64,000 nucleotides of DNA from NCBI GenBank assembly GCA_963662155.1, contig OY759263.1, forward strand, positions 3,807,541 through 3,871,540, given 5' to 3'. The DNA is from Lamellibrachia columna. Taxonomy: Eukaryota > Annelida > Polychaeta > Sabellida > Siboglinidae. Of the stretch, positions 12,116 to 23,900 are shown piece by piece; within the stretch, counting starts at the first letter, position 1, and each line of letters starts with the position of its first letter. The position numbers and the translations under genes were made by a program. The notes beneath the pieces were generated by a model. It saw nothing but the letters and a program-made list of their open reading frames with translations. It had not been told where the DNA came from and searched no databases.

Positions 12116-13560
12116 GCTGGGTGGTGATATGCTGGGTGGTGATATGCTGGGTGGGATATGCTGGGTGGGATATGCTGGGTGGTGATATGCTGGGTGGTGA
12201 TATGCTGGGTGGTGATATGCTGGGTGGTGATATGCTGGGTGGTGATATGCTGGGTGGTGATATGCTGGGTGGGATATGCTGGGTGGTGATATGCTGGGTG
12301 GTGATATGCTGGGTGGTGATATGCTGGGTGGTGATATGCTGGGTGGTGATATGCTGGGTGGTGATATGCTGGGTGGTGATATGCTGGGTGGTGATATGCT
12401 GGGTGGTGATATGCTGGGTGGGATATGCTGGGTGGTGATATGCTGGGTGGTGATATGCTGGGTGGTGATATGCTGGGTGGTGATATGCTGGGTGGGATAT
12501 GCTGGGTGGTGATATGCTGGGTGGTGATATGCTGGGTGGTGATATGCTGGGTGGTGATATGCTGGGTGGTGATATGCTGGGTGGTGATATGCTGGGTGGT
12601 GATATGCTGGGTGGGATATGCTGGGTGGGATATGCTGGGTGGTGATATGCTGGGTGGTGATATGCTGGGTGGTGATATGCTGGGTGGTGATATGCTGGGT
12701 GGGATATGCTGGGTGGTGATATGCTGGGTGGTGATATGTTGGGTGGTGATATGCTGGGTGGTGATATGCTGGGTGGGATATGCTGGGTGGTGATATGCTG
12801 GGTGGTGATATGCTGGGTGGTGATATGCTGGGTGGTGATATGCTGGGTGGTGATATGCTGGGTGGGATATGCTGGGTGGTGATATGCTGGGTGGGATATG
12901 ATGGGTGGTGATATGCTGGGTGGTGATATGCTGGGTGGTGATATGCTGGGTGGTGATATGCTGGGTGGTGATATGCTGGGTGGGATATGCTGGGTGGTGA
13001 TATGCTGGGTGGTGATATGCTGGGTGGTGATATGCTGGGTGGTGATATGCTGGGTGGGATATGCTGGGTGGTGATATGCTGGGTGGTGATATGCTGGGTG
13101 GTGATATGCTGGGTGGTGATATGCTGGGTGGTGATATGCTGGGTGGTGATATGCTGGGTGGTGATATGCTGGGTGGGATATGCTGGGTGGTGATATGCTG
13201 GGTGGTGATATGCTGGGTGGTGATATGCTGGGTGGTGATATGCTGGGTGGTGATATGCTGGGTGGGATATGCTGGGTGGTGATATGCTGGGTGGTGATAT
13301 GCTGGGTGGGATATGCTGGGTGGTGATATTCTGGGTGGTGATATGCTGGGTGGTGATATGCTGGGTGGTGATATGCTGGGTGGGATATGCTGGGTGGTGA
13401 TATGCTGGGTGGTGATATGTTGGGTGGTGATATGCTGGGTGGGATATGCTGGGTGGTGATATTCTGGGTGGTGATATGCTGGGTGGTGATATGCTGGGTG
13501 GTGATATGCTGGGTGGTGATATGCTGGGTGGTGATTCGCTGGATGGTGATATGCTGGGTG
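12116..13560. repeat. 1.44-kb G-rich 15/14-bp minisatellite, ~97 copies
   Basis: The unit gctgggtggtgatat (15 bp) is mixed with a 14-bp form gctgggtgggatat. The short form shifts the reading frame each time, yet no unit contains a stop in any minus-strand frame, so frames over 500 aa stay open by chance. These translate to SISPPSISPP / HPAYHHPAY / TTQHITTQ alternately and are not credible proteins. The plus strand has regularly spaced GGG and GG runs. Rare units carry single changes (for example ttctgggt near 13330 and 13463). Confidence 0.97.
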
Positions 13561-14117
13561 GCGCCTCTGTCGGGGAGGGAAACAAAGGTCATGGTTTGGG
13601 GCATATGAACCTATGACTGTTTAAGCAGTTACTAAAACAACCATTTGCAACTACAATCAGGAATATCATGCCAGTGGCTTACATGACGCCACGAACAAAG
13701 ACTGCTGGACTGACCCAGTATACATTTTACGATTTGATTTGGAAAACCTTGTTGAACACACATCTTAATTTCATGGGCAGCACAATAGGCCTTACTGTTA
13801 AATAACCCTACGTCACTAGTGTTTGTAGTCTCGCAATATTCGTTCACCAAATGAAACTCTATATTTGTTAACACATGGTCCTTATATGCCTGCCGAAAGC
13901 ACACGGCTATGCTGTTTGCTCTTAAACTCAACGTATGCAACCTATTTTGTCATTTCTCAAACTTATACCATTCTGACTTAGCAGCTCTGATGGTTGAGAG
14001 TTTGTGTTGTTTCGCCGGTTACCCGCCGGCCATTCGATATCGGTTGGAAACACTGAACGCCTCACAGCAGAAGTCTAGCTGCATCGATTTCCTAGAACTG
14101 CGATGCGCTTATAGGCC
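13561..14117. other. No feature seen
   Basis: Unique sequence between two minisatellites. A 102-codon minus-strand ORF (13632-13940) has no recognisable domain and no splice context that I trust. Confidence 0.35.
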
Positions 14118-14288
14118 GCCATGGTCAACAAGTCAGCCGACATGGTCAACAAGTCAGCCTCAGCCAACATGGTCAACAAGTCAGCCGACATGGTCAACAA
14201 ATCAGCCAACATTTTCAACAAGTCAGCCGACATGGTCAATGAATCAGCTGACATGGTCAATAAGTCAGCCGACATGGTCAACAAGTGC
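14118..14288. repeat. 21-bp minisatellite, ~8 copies
   Basis: The unit atggtcaacaagtcagccga plus c repeats about eight times with point changes and one 9-bp insertion. The 146-aa ORF across it (13909-14349) is a by-product of a repeat whose period is a multiple of three. Confidence 0.9.
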
Positions 14289-14349
14289 AGGCGACATGAA
14301 AACAGATTTTATAACTTTAGAAAAAATTCTGAGTAAACCACTGTTATAA

Positions 14350-15485
14350 TATTTTTACTGTAGTTATAAATGGTTGGTGTTTGTTCAACCTTTTAGGTGT
14401 ATTGTCCCGAAACCATGGCTTTTGTTGGCTCAGATTAATATCAATGGGCGATCCATTGCCGGCTTGACAGTCTTCTTCTTCCTTTCACATATAGTATGCC
14501 ACTAGACGCGGGACCAGCGCCCGTAATATGCACCAACCATACCCATATCATGATCATTAGGGCAGGGAGACGTGGAGCTGTCACGCGAGCTGTGCGTGAA
14601 TCTATAACCGACGATGATAATGATAACCTGGGGGATTCCCTGGACTCTTTGGGATCAGCGCGTGCATGGAAATCTAGATGCGCGAGTCTCACTCCAATTT
14701 AATGCCTAATAACCTATATATTTACAAGGGCACAACAAGTTTCTTTGCCATGTTTGACAGCAAGAGCCAAAAAAGGGATGAAACCACCCCTAGTAAACCA
14801 TTAGCGTTGACTTATACCTATAATTAATCAGTATATATATTCGTGTCGATTTTGATGTAATCGGTGCATTTATATACTCAATTCAATACTCACACTCATC
14901 ATTGTTAAACTGTATCTTAGATATGTGGCTTTTGCACAAGGTTAACATTTTTTGAACAGAACATAAGCATTTACAAATAAATTTTTCATTGTTCCATCGT
15001 GATGATTTTCCATTCTATATATGATATAATCCTATTGCATGTTTAAATGTTTGCAGGGGCTGTAATACTATTGGTGCAGTTGTTCGCCATTTGAGTATTT
15101 CAGTTGATAACCACTGTTGTCTCAACTCCTGCAGCAACATTAGCTTCTCTCAGCTGATTGTTGCCGGTTGGGATTAGCGCTGTGGATGGCGCTGTGGATG
15201 GCGCTGTTGCACACCCGTCCTCGTGCGATTGGAGGTATCATGTATGATATGTTACGTGTCGCTAGCTCGTCTCACCAATTGGGTGCAATGTTCAACGACA
15301 CGAACGGCCCTCCTTAACTTTGAGCTACATCTCGTCCGCGTTTTAGCACTCCTACATTATATACGTTGCAGTAGACCATTATTATAAATGATGACAATGA
15401 TGTATGTAGTTTTTTTCAACGCAAACGACAACTACATATCAACACTTGATGCACCGAGTAGCGCGTATGTTGATGCAATGTGGCG
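14350..15485. other. No feature seen
   Basis: Mixed unique sequence with no supported exon. A direct repeat of gctgtggatggc occurs near 15178-15205. Confidence 0.35.
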
Positions 15486-15698
15486 TTAAAACAACGACTT
15501 CCCACTCATCATGTTCTTTGCACAAGTCTGAGGCAACTTGACAGCGCGCTCGAGCAGGTTGACGACGTCCGTGCAGGCGTCGATGCAGACGCCGAACGGA
15601 CTGAATAGGAGGTAGAAGAAGGAACAGAAGAAACCGATTGGCCATCCAATGAAAAGCAGCACGAGCAGCCACACGATGCTCCACACAATGTTGCCCAT
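15486..15698 (-). CDS. Small hydrophobic membrane protein, 70 aa
   Basis: A 71-codon frame (stop included) starts MGNIVWSIVWLLVLLFIGWP at 15698 and ends SGKSLF at 15486. Residues 4-35 form one long hydrophobic segment or a hairpin (VWSIVWLLVLLFIGWPIGFFCSFFYLLFSPFG split by Pro/Gly), followed by a short amphipathic tail with Cys residues (CIDACTDVVNLLE...PQTCAKNMMSGK). An acceptor-like tcttgtccag ends at 15720, so the start codon probably lies in the second exon behind a 5' UTR intron. Codon choice and the composition change at the stop look like a real exon. I believe similar short proteins exist in many animals, but I cannot name the family, and the function is unknown. Confidence 0.65.
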   Translation of the reverse strand: MGNIVWSIVWLLVLLFIGWPIGFFCSFFYLLFSPFGVCIDACTDVVNLLERAVKLPQTCAKNMMSGKSLF

Positions 15699-15749
15699 GA
15701 CGTCCGACTGACTTCCCCTGGACAAGATGAACAATGACTGCGATTATGA

Positions 15750-16230
15750 TAATATTACTTTGTAAATGTAAGTCATGTTAATAATTGACGTTCGGCCTAA
15801 AAATGAACATTATGTTGACGTGATCATCGTCAGGTGCCGTATCTTTTACTGTGTCTTGTTTCCAACGATGACAACTTAATTGCTGTCTTGTTACAGTTCT
15901 GTTGTTCTCTTTCCTAGCCAGATTGCTGTTTAATTCTCGTCCGACTTCTACTTAATTGTTTTCTGCACAATCTTTCCCGGTGTCACGAGATGTCATAGTT
16001 TTCTCTTTCTCATCCCTTTCTCACCATGTCGACATATGCCTACAATGTCTTAAAAATAATATGTAACATGCGTACAATTGTCAACTCTATTTATTTAATA
16101 CTTTCTAGTTTTATTTATAATATTGCATATGTAATATAAGTATTATAATTCTGCTTTTCCGTGTTTTGGTAATATAGTAATGACATCATAAATTAAATGT
16201 GTTTGTGCATGTTGAAAAGATTCGTTCGTT
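15750..16230. other. No feature seen
   Basis: Region upstream of the small membrane protein exon; its 5' UTR exon or promoter may lie here but I cannot place it. Confidence 0.3.
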
Positions 16231-16344
<114 letters not shown>

Positions 16345-16615
16345 ATTGTGCCAGTTGTAACATTTACCTTGTCAACAAAATTGTCAGAAGAATAAAATAG
16401 TTGAAATGTGAGAGACACTGAACACTACAAGAAATCATCAGAAAGCTGCTTGAGTGTATTGACCTTCCTGTTTCTTCGAATGTGATATTTAACATGGTAA
16501 TTGTATATAGACCCCTATATCTATCAAGTCATGAAACGTGTATATTTTCCGAATATTTCGACCGATTCACCCCGACTTCGTCGGCGGACTGACGCAAAAC
16601 AATACCATATAACTG

Positions 16616-16745
16616 CGTATGATGTGTTTCGTTGTGTGTGTGCCTACCTTTATGTCCGTAGTCCGTCTACCAAAGGATACCGTATGATGTGTTTCGTTGT
16701 GTGTGTGCCTACCTTTCTGTCCGTAGTCCGTCTACCAAAGGACAC
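16616..16745. repeat. 65-bp tandem duplication
   Basis: Two copies of a 65-bp unit (16616-16680, 16681-16745) beginning cgtatgatgtgtttcgttgt, differing at a few positions. Confidence 0.9.
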
Positions 16746-16749
16746 CGTA

Positions 16750-17690
16750 CGCGTCGCAAACAGCGGAGAAACAACTAAACGTACGTAAGAACTACAGTAA
16801 GCTCGACGTCGTGTGACGTCACGTTATAGTCATTAGCCGAAGGTGCAGGGAAACGCCACCATGCATGTATGTCGTGCACAAAACTATGTTCGTGTCCCTG
16901 GTGGTTCCAAGTGTACACGCGTGGAATCGAACTTTGTTCAAATGGCCGTATCAGCCGAGTTTTGCTAAGAATGTTCTCGAATAGCAGATGCATGAAATCC
17001 ATTTAGTAGATTAATCTAAATTCCGTGGAATGTGCTATATTAAGTCATATTATAACTGTACTTGGTAATTATTTAGATCTAGTACGTATTCACTGCAGAC
17101 TATGTGTGGGGGTGTACAACACCGGCCGCTGTTTTTACTTTCCAATGGGGGCAAATTCTCAAAAGAACATTTTCAGTGGTAAGAAATGGCAAAACATTTA
17201 GAAAAAATGCAACTTACCTACAGCAAATTTTTCAGCTAGAAATGCATCATGCATGATGGTTTAATGTGTGAGCCGTTGTATAAGAAATAAAGTGTAGGGT
17301 CAAATTTTATTTAAATTAACCCAAACACTATTATATAGTATATAGTTGAACAGTACAACCGGGTGATGAGACTAGATTGAGGGGGAAATGGTCTTACTAG
17401 GGGGTAGGACAAAGCCCCCCACTTTGTAGACTATGTAGAACATGCCCTGATTTCAGCGCACAAAATGGAAATAATTTGAAAGATGGAGATTTCAAGTATA
17501 TGCAATCTGTAGCAACTTTCTAATGGAAATTTTATCTCGTGTAACGTTGGGAGGAAAGCTTTTAGGAATTGGTTCAAAAAGAAAGTTATTATTAGAAGCT
17601 AGGATAAAAGGAAAAGTTGAGATAAAAATACAATCAAAACAGAATAGAAAATCTCCTTCCCAAAGTATTTATTTGTGTCACACATTATCG
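16750..17690. other. No gene seen
   Basis: AT-rich sequence up to the left target-site duplication of the RTE element. No exon is supported. Confidence 0.35.
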
Positions 17691-17697
17691 GGTTCCG

Positions 17698-17709
17698 GGA
17701 CTTAATACT
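17698..17709. repeat. Left target-site duplication of the RTE LINE
   Basis: GGACTTAATACT at 17698-17709 is repeated exactly at 21031-21042. The two copies bracket the LINE, the expected product of target-primed reverse transcription. Confidence 0.85.
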
Positions 17710-20700
17710 TACTTACTTAATCCTCTTGGCCCCTTCAGGAGCATAGGGCGTCAACCATGTTTCTCCACCTCACTCTCTTCTGGGCTAGAGCTTTGGCCTC
17801 TTGCCAGGTGACCCCCACTTTATCAAGATCTTGTAGTGTGGAGCGTCTCCAGTTGATTTTTGGCCTTCCTTTTCTTCTCTTTCCTTGTGGGTTATAGTCC
17901 AGTGCTTGTTTGGTTGTATTTGTTGGATCTTTTCTGAGTGTGTGGCCAATCCAGCTCTATTTTCTCCTCTTGATTGTAGTGCTTATTTTTTCCTGTTTGG
18001 TTTTCTTCCAGAGCTCTTTATTTGATATTTTGTTAGGCCACCATACCTTAAGGATGTATCGGAGGCGACTGTTGATGAAGACTTGGAGTTTGTTGTTGAG
18101 AGACTGAGTAGTTTTCCACGTTTCATAGCCATAGAGAAGAACTGGTTTAACGTTGGTGTTGAAAATGCGGATCTTAGTGTTTATGGATAGTTGGGAAGAG
18201 AGCCATACAGGGCGTAAGGTTCTGAAGGCATGGCGAGCTTTATTGATGCGTAGCTCCACATCTTTGTCAGCTCCACCATTTGTACTGATGTTGCTCCCGA
18301 GGTAGATGAAGTCTTCCTCAACAGCACCACTTTCTAGTGAGATGGGTTCGGAGGATCTGCTGTTGACTTTCATCACCTTTGTCTTTCCCACATTGATCTT
18401 AAGACCCAGTTGGCTGCTTTTTCTTGAAGCCTTTCTGTTTTTTGTTGCATGTGTTTATGGGTTTCTGAGAGTAGTGCTAGATCATCTGCAAAATCCAAGT
18501 CTTCTAGTTGTGAGAACAAGTTCCTCTGGATCCCAGTACGTTGGTGTTTTGTGGATCTTTTCATTGTCCAGTCTATGGCTATCAGAAAGAGCAGTGGAGA
18601 TAGCAAGCAGCCCTGTCGTACTCCAGTTCCAATCTGGAAGCCTTCTGAAACTTGTCCATTAAAGATGACATGACCAGTGAAACCTTCGTACATGTTCTTT
18701 ATTAGGGTTACACATTTTGTGGGTAAACCATAGTGCCTAAGGAGCTTCCCTAGAACTGTCCTATTTATACTATCAAATGCTTTTTCGAAGTCCACAAAGT
18801 TTATGTAAAGGGAGCTCTGCCATTCAATGCATTGTTCAACGATAATCCTGAGTGTAGCAATGTGATCTGTGCAGGATTTATCCTTTCTAAAGCCAGCTTG
18901 TTCCTTTCTTAGCTTCTTGTCAACTGTTTCTTGTATCCTATCCAGGATGATACGGCAGAGAATTTTACTGGGCACTGATAGAAGCATGATCCCTCTCCAG
19001 TTCTTACATTCACTGGGGTTGCCTTTCTTGGGGATTGTAACTAACATACCTGTCTTCCATTCAGTTGGTATTTCCTCTTTATCCCAGATCTCATTTAGCA
19101 CGCTGTTTAAAACGTCTGTGGTGGCCCCAATATCAGCTTTTAAGACATCAGATGGTATATTGTCAATTCCAGGTGCTTTGCCTAGCTTCAGCTTTTTGAT
19201 GGCTCTCTTGATCTCCTCTTTGGATATCCTACCACAATTAATGTTAAGGTCTTCATTTGTTTCCTCAATGTCTGGGATTGAATCTGGTGGAGGTCTATTC
19301 AAGATATCTTGGAAATATTATTTCCAGCGTTGTAATTGTAAAGATTCCTTAGTGAGAAGGTTTCCCTGTTTGTCCCTGATGGGGCGACTAGTGCTCTTGT
19401 TCTTCCCTGCTAGCTGTCTGGTGATCTTGTATAACTCTCTGGAGTTGTTTTGCCTAGCTGCGATCTCAGCCTCGTTTGCTAGTTTTTCGACATATGTTTT
19501 CTTGTCCCTCTTTGCCTTCTTTTTAACTGTTTTGTTTCTTTCCTGGTATTCCTGCTGCAGTTTTTTTCCTTGTGTCATCTGCTTCCTTGTTGAATTTCAT
19601 TTTAGTCTCCCTCCTTGCCTCAATAGCTTCACAGGTGTCGTCTGTAATCCAGTCCTTCCTCCTAGCTTCCCAGCAGCCTAGGACTTGTTCACAGGTGTCT
19701 GTAATCGCATTCTTGCATCTTGTCCACTTTTCATCAATGTTTTTTCCCTCTTCCAATGCTTGGAACCTGTTCCGTAGTGTGATTCCCAGTTCCTGTCGTA
19801 TTTTAGTATTTTGAAGTTTTCTTATCTCAAACCTTCTTTGTACCTTGTTATCCGTCTTCTTCTTTGCTGCTAGCTTCATCCTAAATTCACCCACAAGGAG
19901 GTGGTGGTCGGAGTTAATGTCAGCTCCTCTTTTCACTCTGACGTCTAGAAGCACTCTCCTCCATTTCTTGGTGATTGTTATGTGGTCAATTTGGTTTTCA
20001 GTCTGTAGATCTGGGGATATCCATGTGGCTTTGTGTGTAGGCTTGTGTGGAAAGAGAGTTCCTCCGATTATCAGTTCATTGAGAGTACAGAAATCTGCAA
20101 ACAGGAGACCGTTCTCATTCACCTGTCCCAGTCCTTCTTTCCCCATTGTGCCTTTCCAATTGTCATTATCCTTTCCAATCTTGGTATTCATATCCCCCAT
20201 AACAACTTGGATATCCCTCTTCGGTAGTTTTTGGGTGACTGTTTGTAGATGTTGGTAGAAGGTCTCTTTCTCTTCAAATTCAGCAGAGTTGGTTGGTGCA
20301 TAGCAATGTATAATGGTGATGTTCCGACCTTTTGATGTAAACCTGGCTGTGATGATTCTCTCCGAGACTGGTTCCCATTCGATGAGACTTTTTGCTGCAT
20401 CCTTTGAGAGGAGCAGCCCTACTCCATGTGTGCGCGCATCTTCTTCTCTCTCATTCCCAGAGTACAAGTAAGTTTCTCCAGAGCTAGTTGTAACCTTCCC
20501 AAAGGTGTTCCATCTGCTTTCACAGACTCCAATGATGCTCAGCTTGTATCTTCTCATTTCTTTGGCGAGCTGTGCCAGTTTTCCTGCCTGGTACAGTGTC
20601 CTGACATTCCAACTTCCAATTCTAATTTTTGACTTGAGCTGTAGCAGACTCTTCCTCCCTTGGGCTTCCTGTCGGCTTTCACCCAAGGGATTCATACGCA

Positions 20701-21030
20701 CCCTTCCAGGACAGCCTGCTTTGCTCAGATCGAGGTGTGGTTGAGTATTCATGGTTTCGGTTTCTGTAATCGATTTCAATAACAACTGAGTAGGTGATTA
20801 GCCCAAGCCGCTGTGCCCACAAGTTTTCCGCAGTGGTCGTAGACCATTTTCCTCCCGGGCTCCATGATCAAGAGATGTGGCTGGACTGTGCTTTGTCTGA
20901 CCACTCGCCCCAGACCTGCCCGGTATGGTTGGACCTGCCAGGAGTTGCCTCCCACCGGTATAGCTCAGAGGGTCATAGGGGTACACAAGCCTCCTTACCA
21001 CCACAAGGTAACAGTCCACAAGGAAGTCCA
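17710..21030 (-). mobile_element. RTE-type non-LTR retrotransposon, near full length, inactive
   Basis: The ~3.3-kb element encodes, on the minus strand, an apurinic-type endonuclease (IRIGSWNVRTLYQAGKLAQL, GDMNTKIGKD, INSDHHLLVGEF) at about 20650-19830. A linker follows, then a reverse transcriptase (KLGKAPGIDNIPSDVL, GFRKDKSC, NFVDFEKAFDSINR, GVRQGCLLSPLLF, LDFADDLALLS) and a C-terminal domain to about 17960. The 3' end finishes in TAAGTAAGTAAGTA, a short tandem tail typical of RTE-clade elements. Exact 12-bp flanking duplications show both ends are retained. Endonuclease proteins of this kind are often labelled craniofacial development protein 2-like. Three lesions break the frame; see the pseudogene entry. 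Confidence 0.93.
17957..20785 (-). pseudogene. RTE ORF (endonuclease-reverse transcriptase), broken by two frameshifts and one nonsense change
   Basis: The reading frame runs 20785-19523, then 19578-19318, then 19317-18373, then 18391-17957. Breaks seen: an A-run near 19562-19568 (minus strand) that is one base too long, shifting the frame after KEADDTRK; an in-frame TAA at 19318-19320 just after LQRWK, where the family expects a Glu-like codon before YFQDILNR; and a one-base loss near 18410 between EKAAN and LGLKINVGKTKV. Only three clear lesions in ~2.8 kb, plus a perfect target duplication, suggest a fairly young insertion. Confidence 0.88.
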
Positions 21031-21042
21031 GGACTTAATACT
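21031..21042. repeat. Right target-site duplication of the RTE LINE
   Basis: Exact copy of GGACTTAATACT found at 17698-17709. Confidence 0.85.
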
Positions 21043-21116
21043 GATACTAATAATATATACGTAGCCAAAATGTTAATTTTATTTATTTCGGCTCTGTATG
21101 AAAGGGTTTATAAATA

Positions 21117-21179
21117 CTATACTACCATGCTACCATGCTACTATACTACCATGCTACCATGCTACCATGCTACCATGTA
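21117..21179. repeat. ctaccatg short tandem repeat
   Basis: Alternating 8- and 10-bp units of the form (c)tactaccatg / ctaccatg. Confidence 0.85.
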
Positions 21180-21344
21180 GGGGCGCAACGCAAAATAAGA
21201 AACAAAAAAACATGGCTCCCCCAAATAAGCCACTGAAAATTGTGATCGTTTCCCCGCCGAAATGGTTTATAATGAACTACATTTTTAGTACCATATTATA
21301 TATAATATACAATACAATATAAAATACTTTTATTGCGCTCAAAT

Positions 21345-21775
21345 CCTCGTTCGGCAGCGCTCCAAAACAAAGTTCCTAATCGATAAGCATTTCCAGTTTT
21401 AAACGGTTGGATTGGTACGCTGGGGAGCTATGGAGGAAGTTTTAACAAGTTTAATTGCAGGAGTGAGCAGTGAATGTAAATATGCTGGTTTCTTGGATGA
21501 AAGTGCTTATATAATAACTGTGCAGATCTTAAAAATAATGCAATATCAGACAGGGAGCCAGTGATATGATTTAAGAAGTGGTGCTGAGTGAGAAACGAGG
21601 GGACCGGGTAACTAACCAAACAATTTTGTACACGTTGAAGTTATATATAATATGTCCTTGGGAGCAATATGTTGCGATAAAGGGAATTGCAATAGTCAAG
21701 TCTACTGGCTGCTAATAAGAGCAGTTGCAATAATTGTTTGGGCGACAGCAAAAGTGAATACAACGAAATTAAGTC
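21345..21775 (-). mobile_element. Decayed L2/CR1-like LINE, RT C-terminal fragment
   Basis: Reading the minus strand from 21770 with frame changes gives TALIS-SRLDYCNSLYRNILL, then RVQNCLVSYPVPS, LLKSYHWLPV, IIFKICTVI and LSSKKPAYLHSLL. These are the SRLDYCNSLL...LQRVQN..LHWLPV..RI.FKI...ALS...P.YL signature of L2/CR1-type LINEs. Several stops and indels show it is old. Confidence 0.7.
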
Positions 21776-21794
21776 ACGGATGTGATGAACGCAC

Positions 21795-21840
21795 ACGCTC
21801 GCTCGCACGCACGCACGCACGCACGCAGAGCGCGCGCGTG
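21795..21840. repeat. (ACGC)n microsatellite with GC alternation
   Basis: Short run of cgcacgcacgcacgcacgca followed by gagcgcgcgcgtgcgtg. Confidence 0.8.
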
Positions 21841-21899
21841 CGTGTCAGACGTTACACGTTCACGAAACTACGTTACGCGAAACCGTTTAGAAGTCACGT

Positions 21900-22720
21900 G
21901 ACAATCACGTTGCGAGAACGTGCTGGTGTGTGACGTTGCGAAGTATCTGATTGGTTGACCCTCAACCTTCCGTCATCGCCACAACGAACATCTGCGAAGA
22001 AGGCGACACTGGTCTTTCGTGAACAGGGTCTTCTTTTAGTCTACTTCTGGCGTCTAATACAATAGATCACGAGACGTTTGTGAACGAAGCGACGGGCAGT
22101 AATCAGATGAAGTAAGTGTTATAACTTGTTCCGTGTTTTAAAAACCTTAGTAACAACAGTTGGGAGGGTTAATGTAACAAATCGTCGACAGCTGAAAAGC
22201 AGTCGGCCAAGGCAACTAGCTGCGTTTGGCGAGGCCAGCTATTATCATTTTGACAGTTTAGTGTCATTCATTCGAATTTTTTTATGTTTTTCTTCTGTGT
22301 TCAGTTAAATTAGTGACCTACGACGATTGCTTAGTTATTTAGTGCAAACTAGAAAACGAAGTAGATGCGATGGTTGCGTAACAAACTTGTTGTTGACATC
22401 GATGACGATGTTGTTGATGTTAGTGACTATCAGCTGACTGCCTGATCTGATTACGGACAAAAATAGCAACTCTATAATAGCAATACCCTGGCTCCGTCGC
22501 ACTGACAGTTGTTTGCTTATGATATATATGATACCATGTAGAGTTTATTCCTCGATACTCGGATAAAGAAAAGATACTATCTCACATTCAATACGTACAA
22601 TTATTAACTCGTAAACGTCTGTATACATAACTAAGTCATAATGTTGCGGGCAGTTTCGGAATGGGGGCAAAGTGGAGATGATTCTCACTTGGGACGGACT
22701 AATCCTGCGTTGTATGTTTT
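21900..22720. promoter_or_regulatory. Possible promoter / first exon of a plus-strand transcript
   Basis: CpG-rich sequence (21900-22110) ends at a strong donor, CAGATGAA|GTAAGTGTT, with GT at 22112-22113. This could be a 5' UTR exon, perhaps of the gene seen at 26834-28119. I could not join it in phase to a visible coding exon, so this is inference only. Confidence 0.3.
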
Positions 22721-22721
22721 G

Positions 22722-23900
22722 CTTATTCCGACGTTGCCCCTTCTTGTATTGTGCAGAATGGGAATAATACCGTTAGTTCAAGCGTGCCGTTGTGAAAACG
22801 TGTATGCCGACGTCCTTTTTGTACTGGATGACCATATATTGTGTATAACATTCAAAATACTGACTGTATAACAAACCAACGGAACGCAATATTTATAAAT
22901 GACATATAAAGCTTATTCCCACTTTGCCCCCCGACTGAAATGGTGCAGAGTTGGAATGATACCGTTATTTCGTTCAAACTTACATGTACAAGCGTGGATT
23001 TCATAATGTTTCGCCTAATAACGTGTGTGAAATTATAAATGCTAACTGTGTGACACCAACGTAACTACGCAGTATCTGTGATCAGCGTGTACTTATAAAG
23101 CTTATTCCGACTTTGCCCCCTCTTGCATGGTGCAGAGTTGGAATGATACCGTTATTTCGTTCAAACTTACATGTACAAGCGTGGACTTCATAATGTTTAG
23201 CCTAATAACGTGTGTAACATTATAGGTGCTGTGTGACACAAACGCAACGCAATATCTTTGAATATCGTCTATTTATAATGCTTATTCCGACTTTGCCCCC
23301 TCTTGCGTGGTGCAGAGTTGGAATAATACCGTTATTTCATTCAAACTTATATGTATAGGCGTAGTTTTCATAGTGTTTAGCCTAAGAACGTGTGTTACAT
23401 TATAAATGCTAACTGTTTGACACCAACGCAACGCAGTATCTGTGATCAGCGTGTACTTATAAAGCTTATTCCGACTTTGCCCCCTCTTGCATGGTGCAGA
23501 GTTGGAATGATACCGTTATTTCGTTCAAACTTACATGTACAAGCGTGGACTTCATAATGTTTAGCCTAATAACGTGTGTAACATTATAGGTGCTGTGTGA
23601 CACAAACGCAACGCAATATCTTTGAATATCGTCTATTTATAATGCTTATTCCGACTTTGCCCCCTCTTGCGTGGTGCAGAGTTGGAATAATACCGTTATT
23701 TCATTCAAACTTATATGTATAGGCGTAGTTTTCATAGTGTTTAGCCTAAGAACGTGTGTTATATTATAAATGCTAACTGTGTGACACAAACTCAACGCAA
23801 TATATTTTAATATCGACTACTTATAATGATTATTCCAACTTTGCCCCCTCTTGCATGGTGCAGAGTTGGAATAATACCGTAGTTTTCATAGTGTTTAGCC
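22722..23900. repeat. ~182-bp satellite, 7 units, dimeric higher-order form
   Basis: Units start at about 22722, 22911, 23098, 23279, 23462, 23643 and 23826, each with gcttattccgactttgcccc, gtgcagagttggaat and gataccgttatttc. Units at 23098 and 23462 are almost identical, as are 23279 and 23643, so the recent repeat is a 364-bp dimer. The outer units are more diverged. Confidence 0.92.

Noticed and set aside
12056..13604. Two overlapping minus-strand ORFs of 509 and 503 aa (SISPPSISPP-type)
   Set aside because: They are translations of the 15/14-bp minisatellite in two frames; the frame changes at each 14-bp unit and no unique coding sequence supports either.
18306..19681. Plus-strand ORFs of 118 and 270 aa with hydrophobic stretches
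   Set aside because: They are antisense shadows of the RTE reverse transcriptase.
20930..20985. tRNA-like stretch (ggtatagctcagagggtcat)
   Set aside because: It lies in the 5' part of the RTE element; no acceptor-stem pairing or anticodon arm could be drawn.
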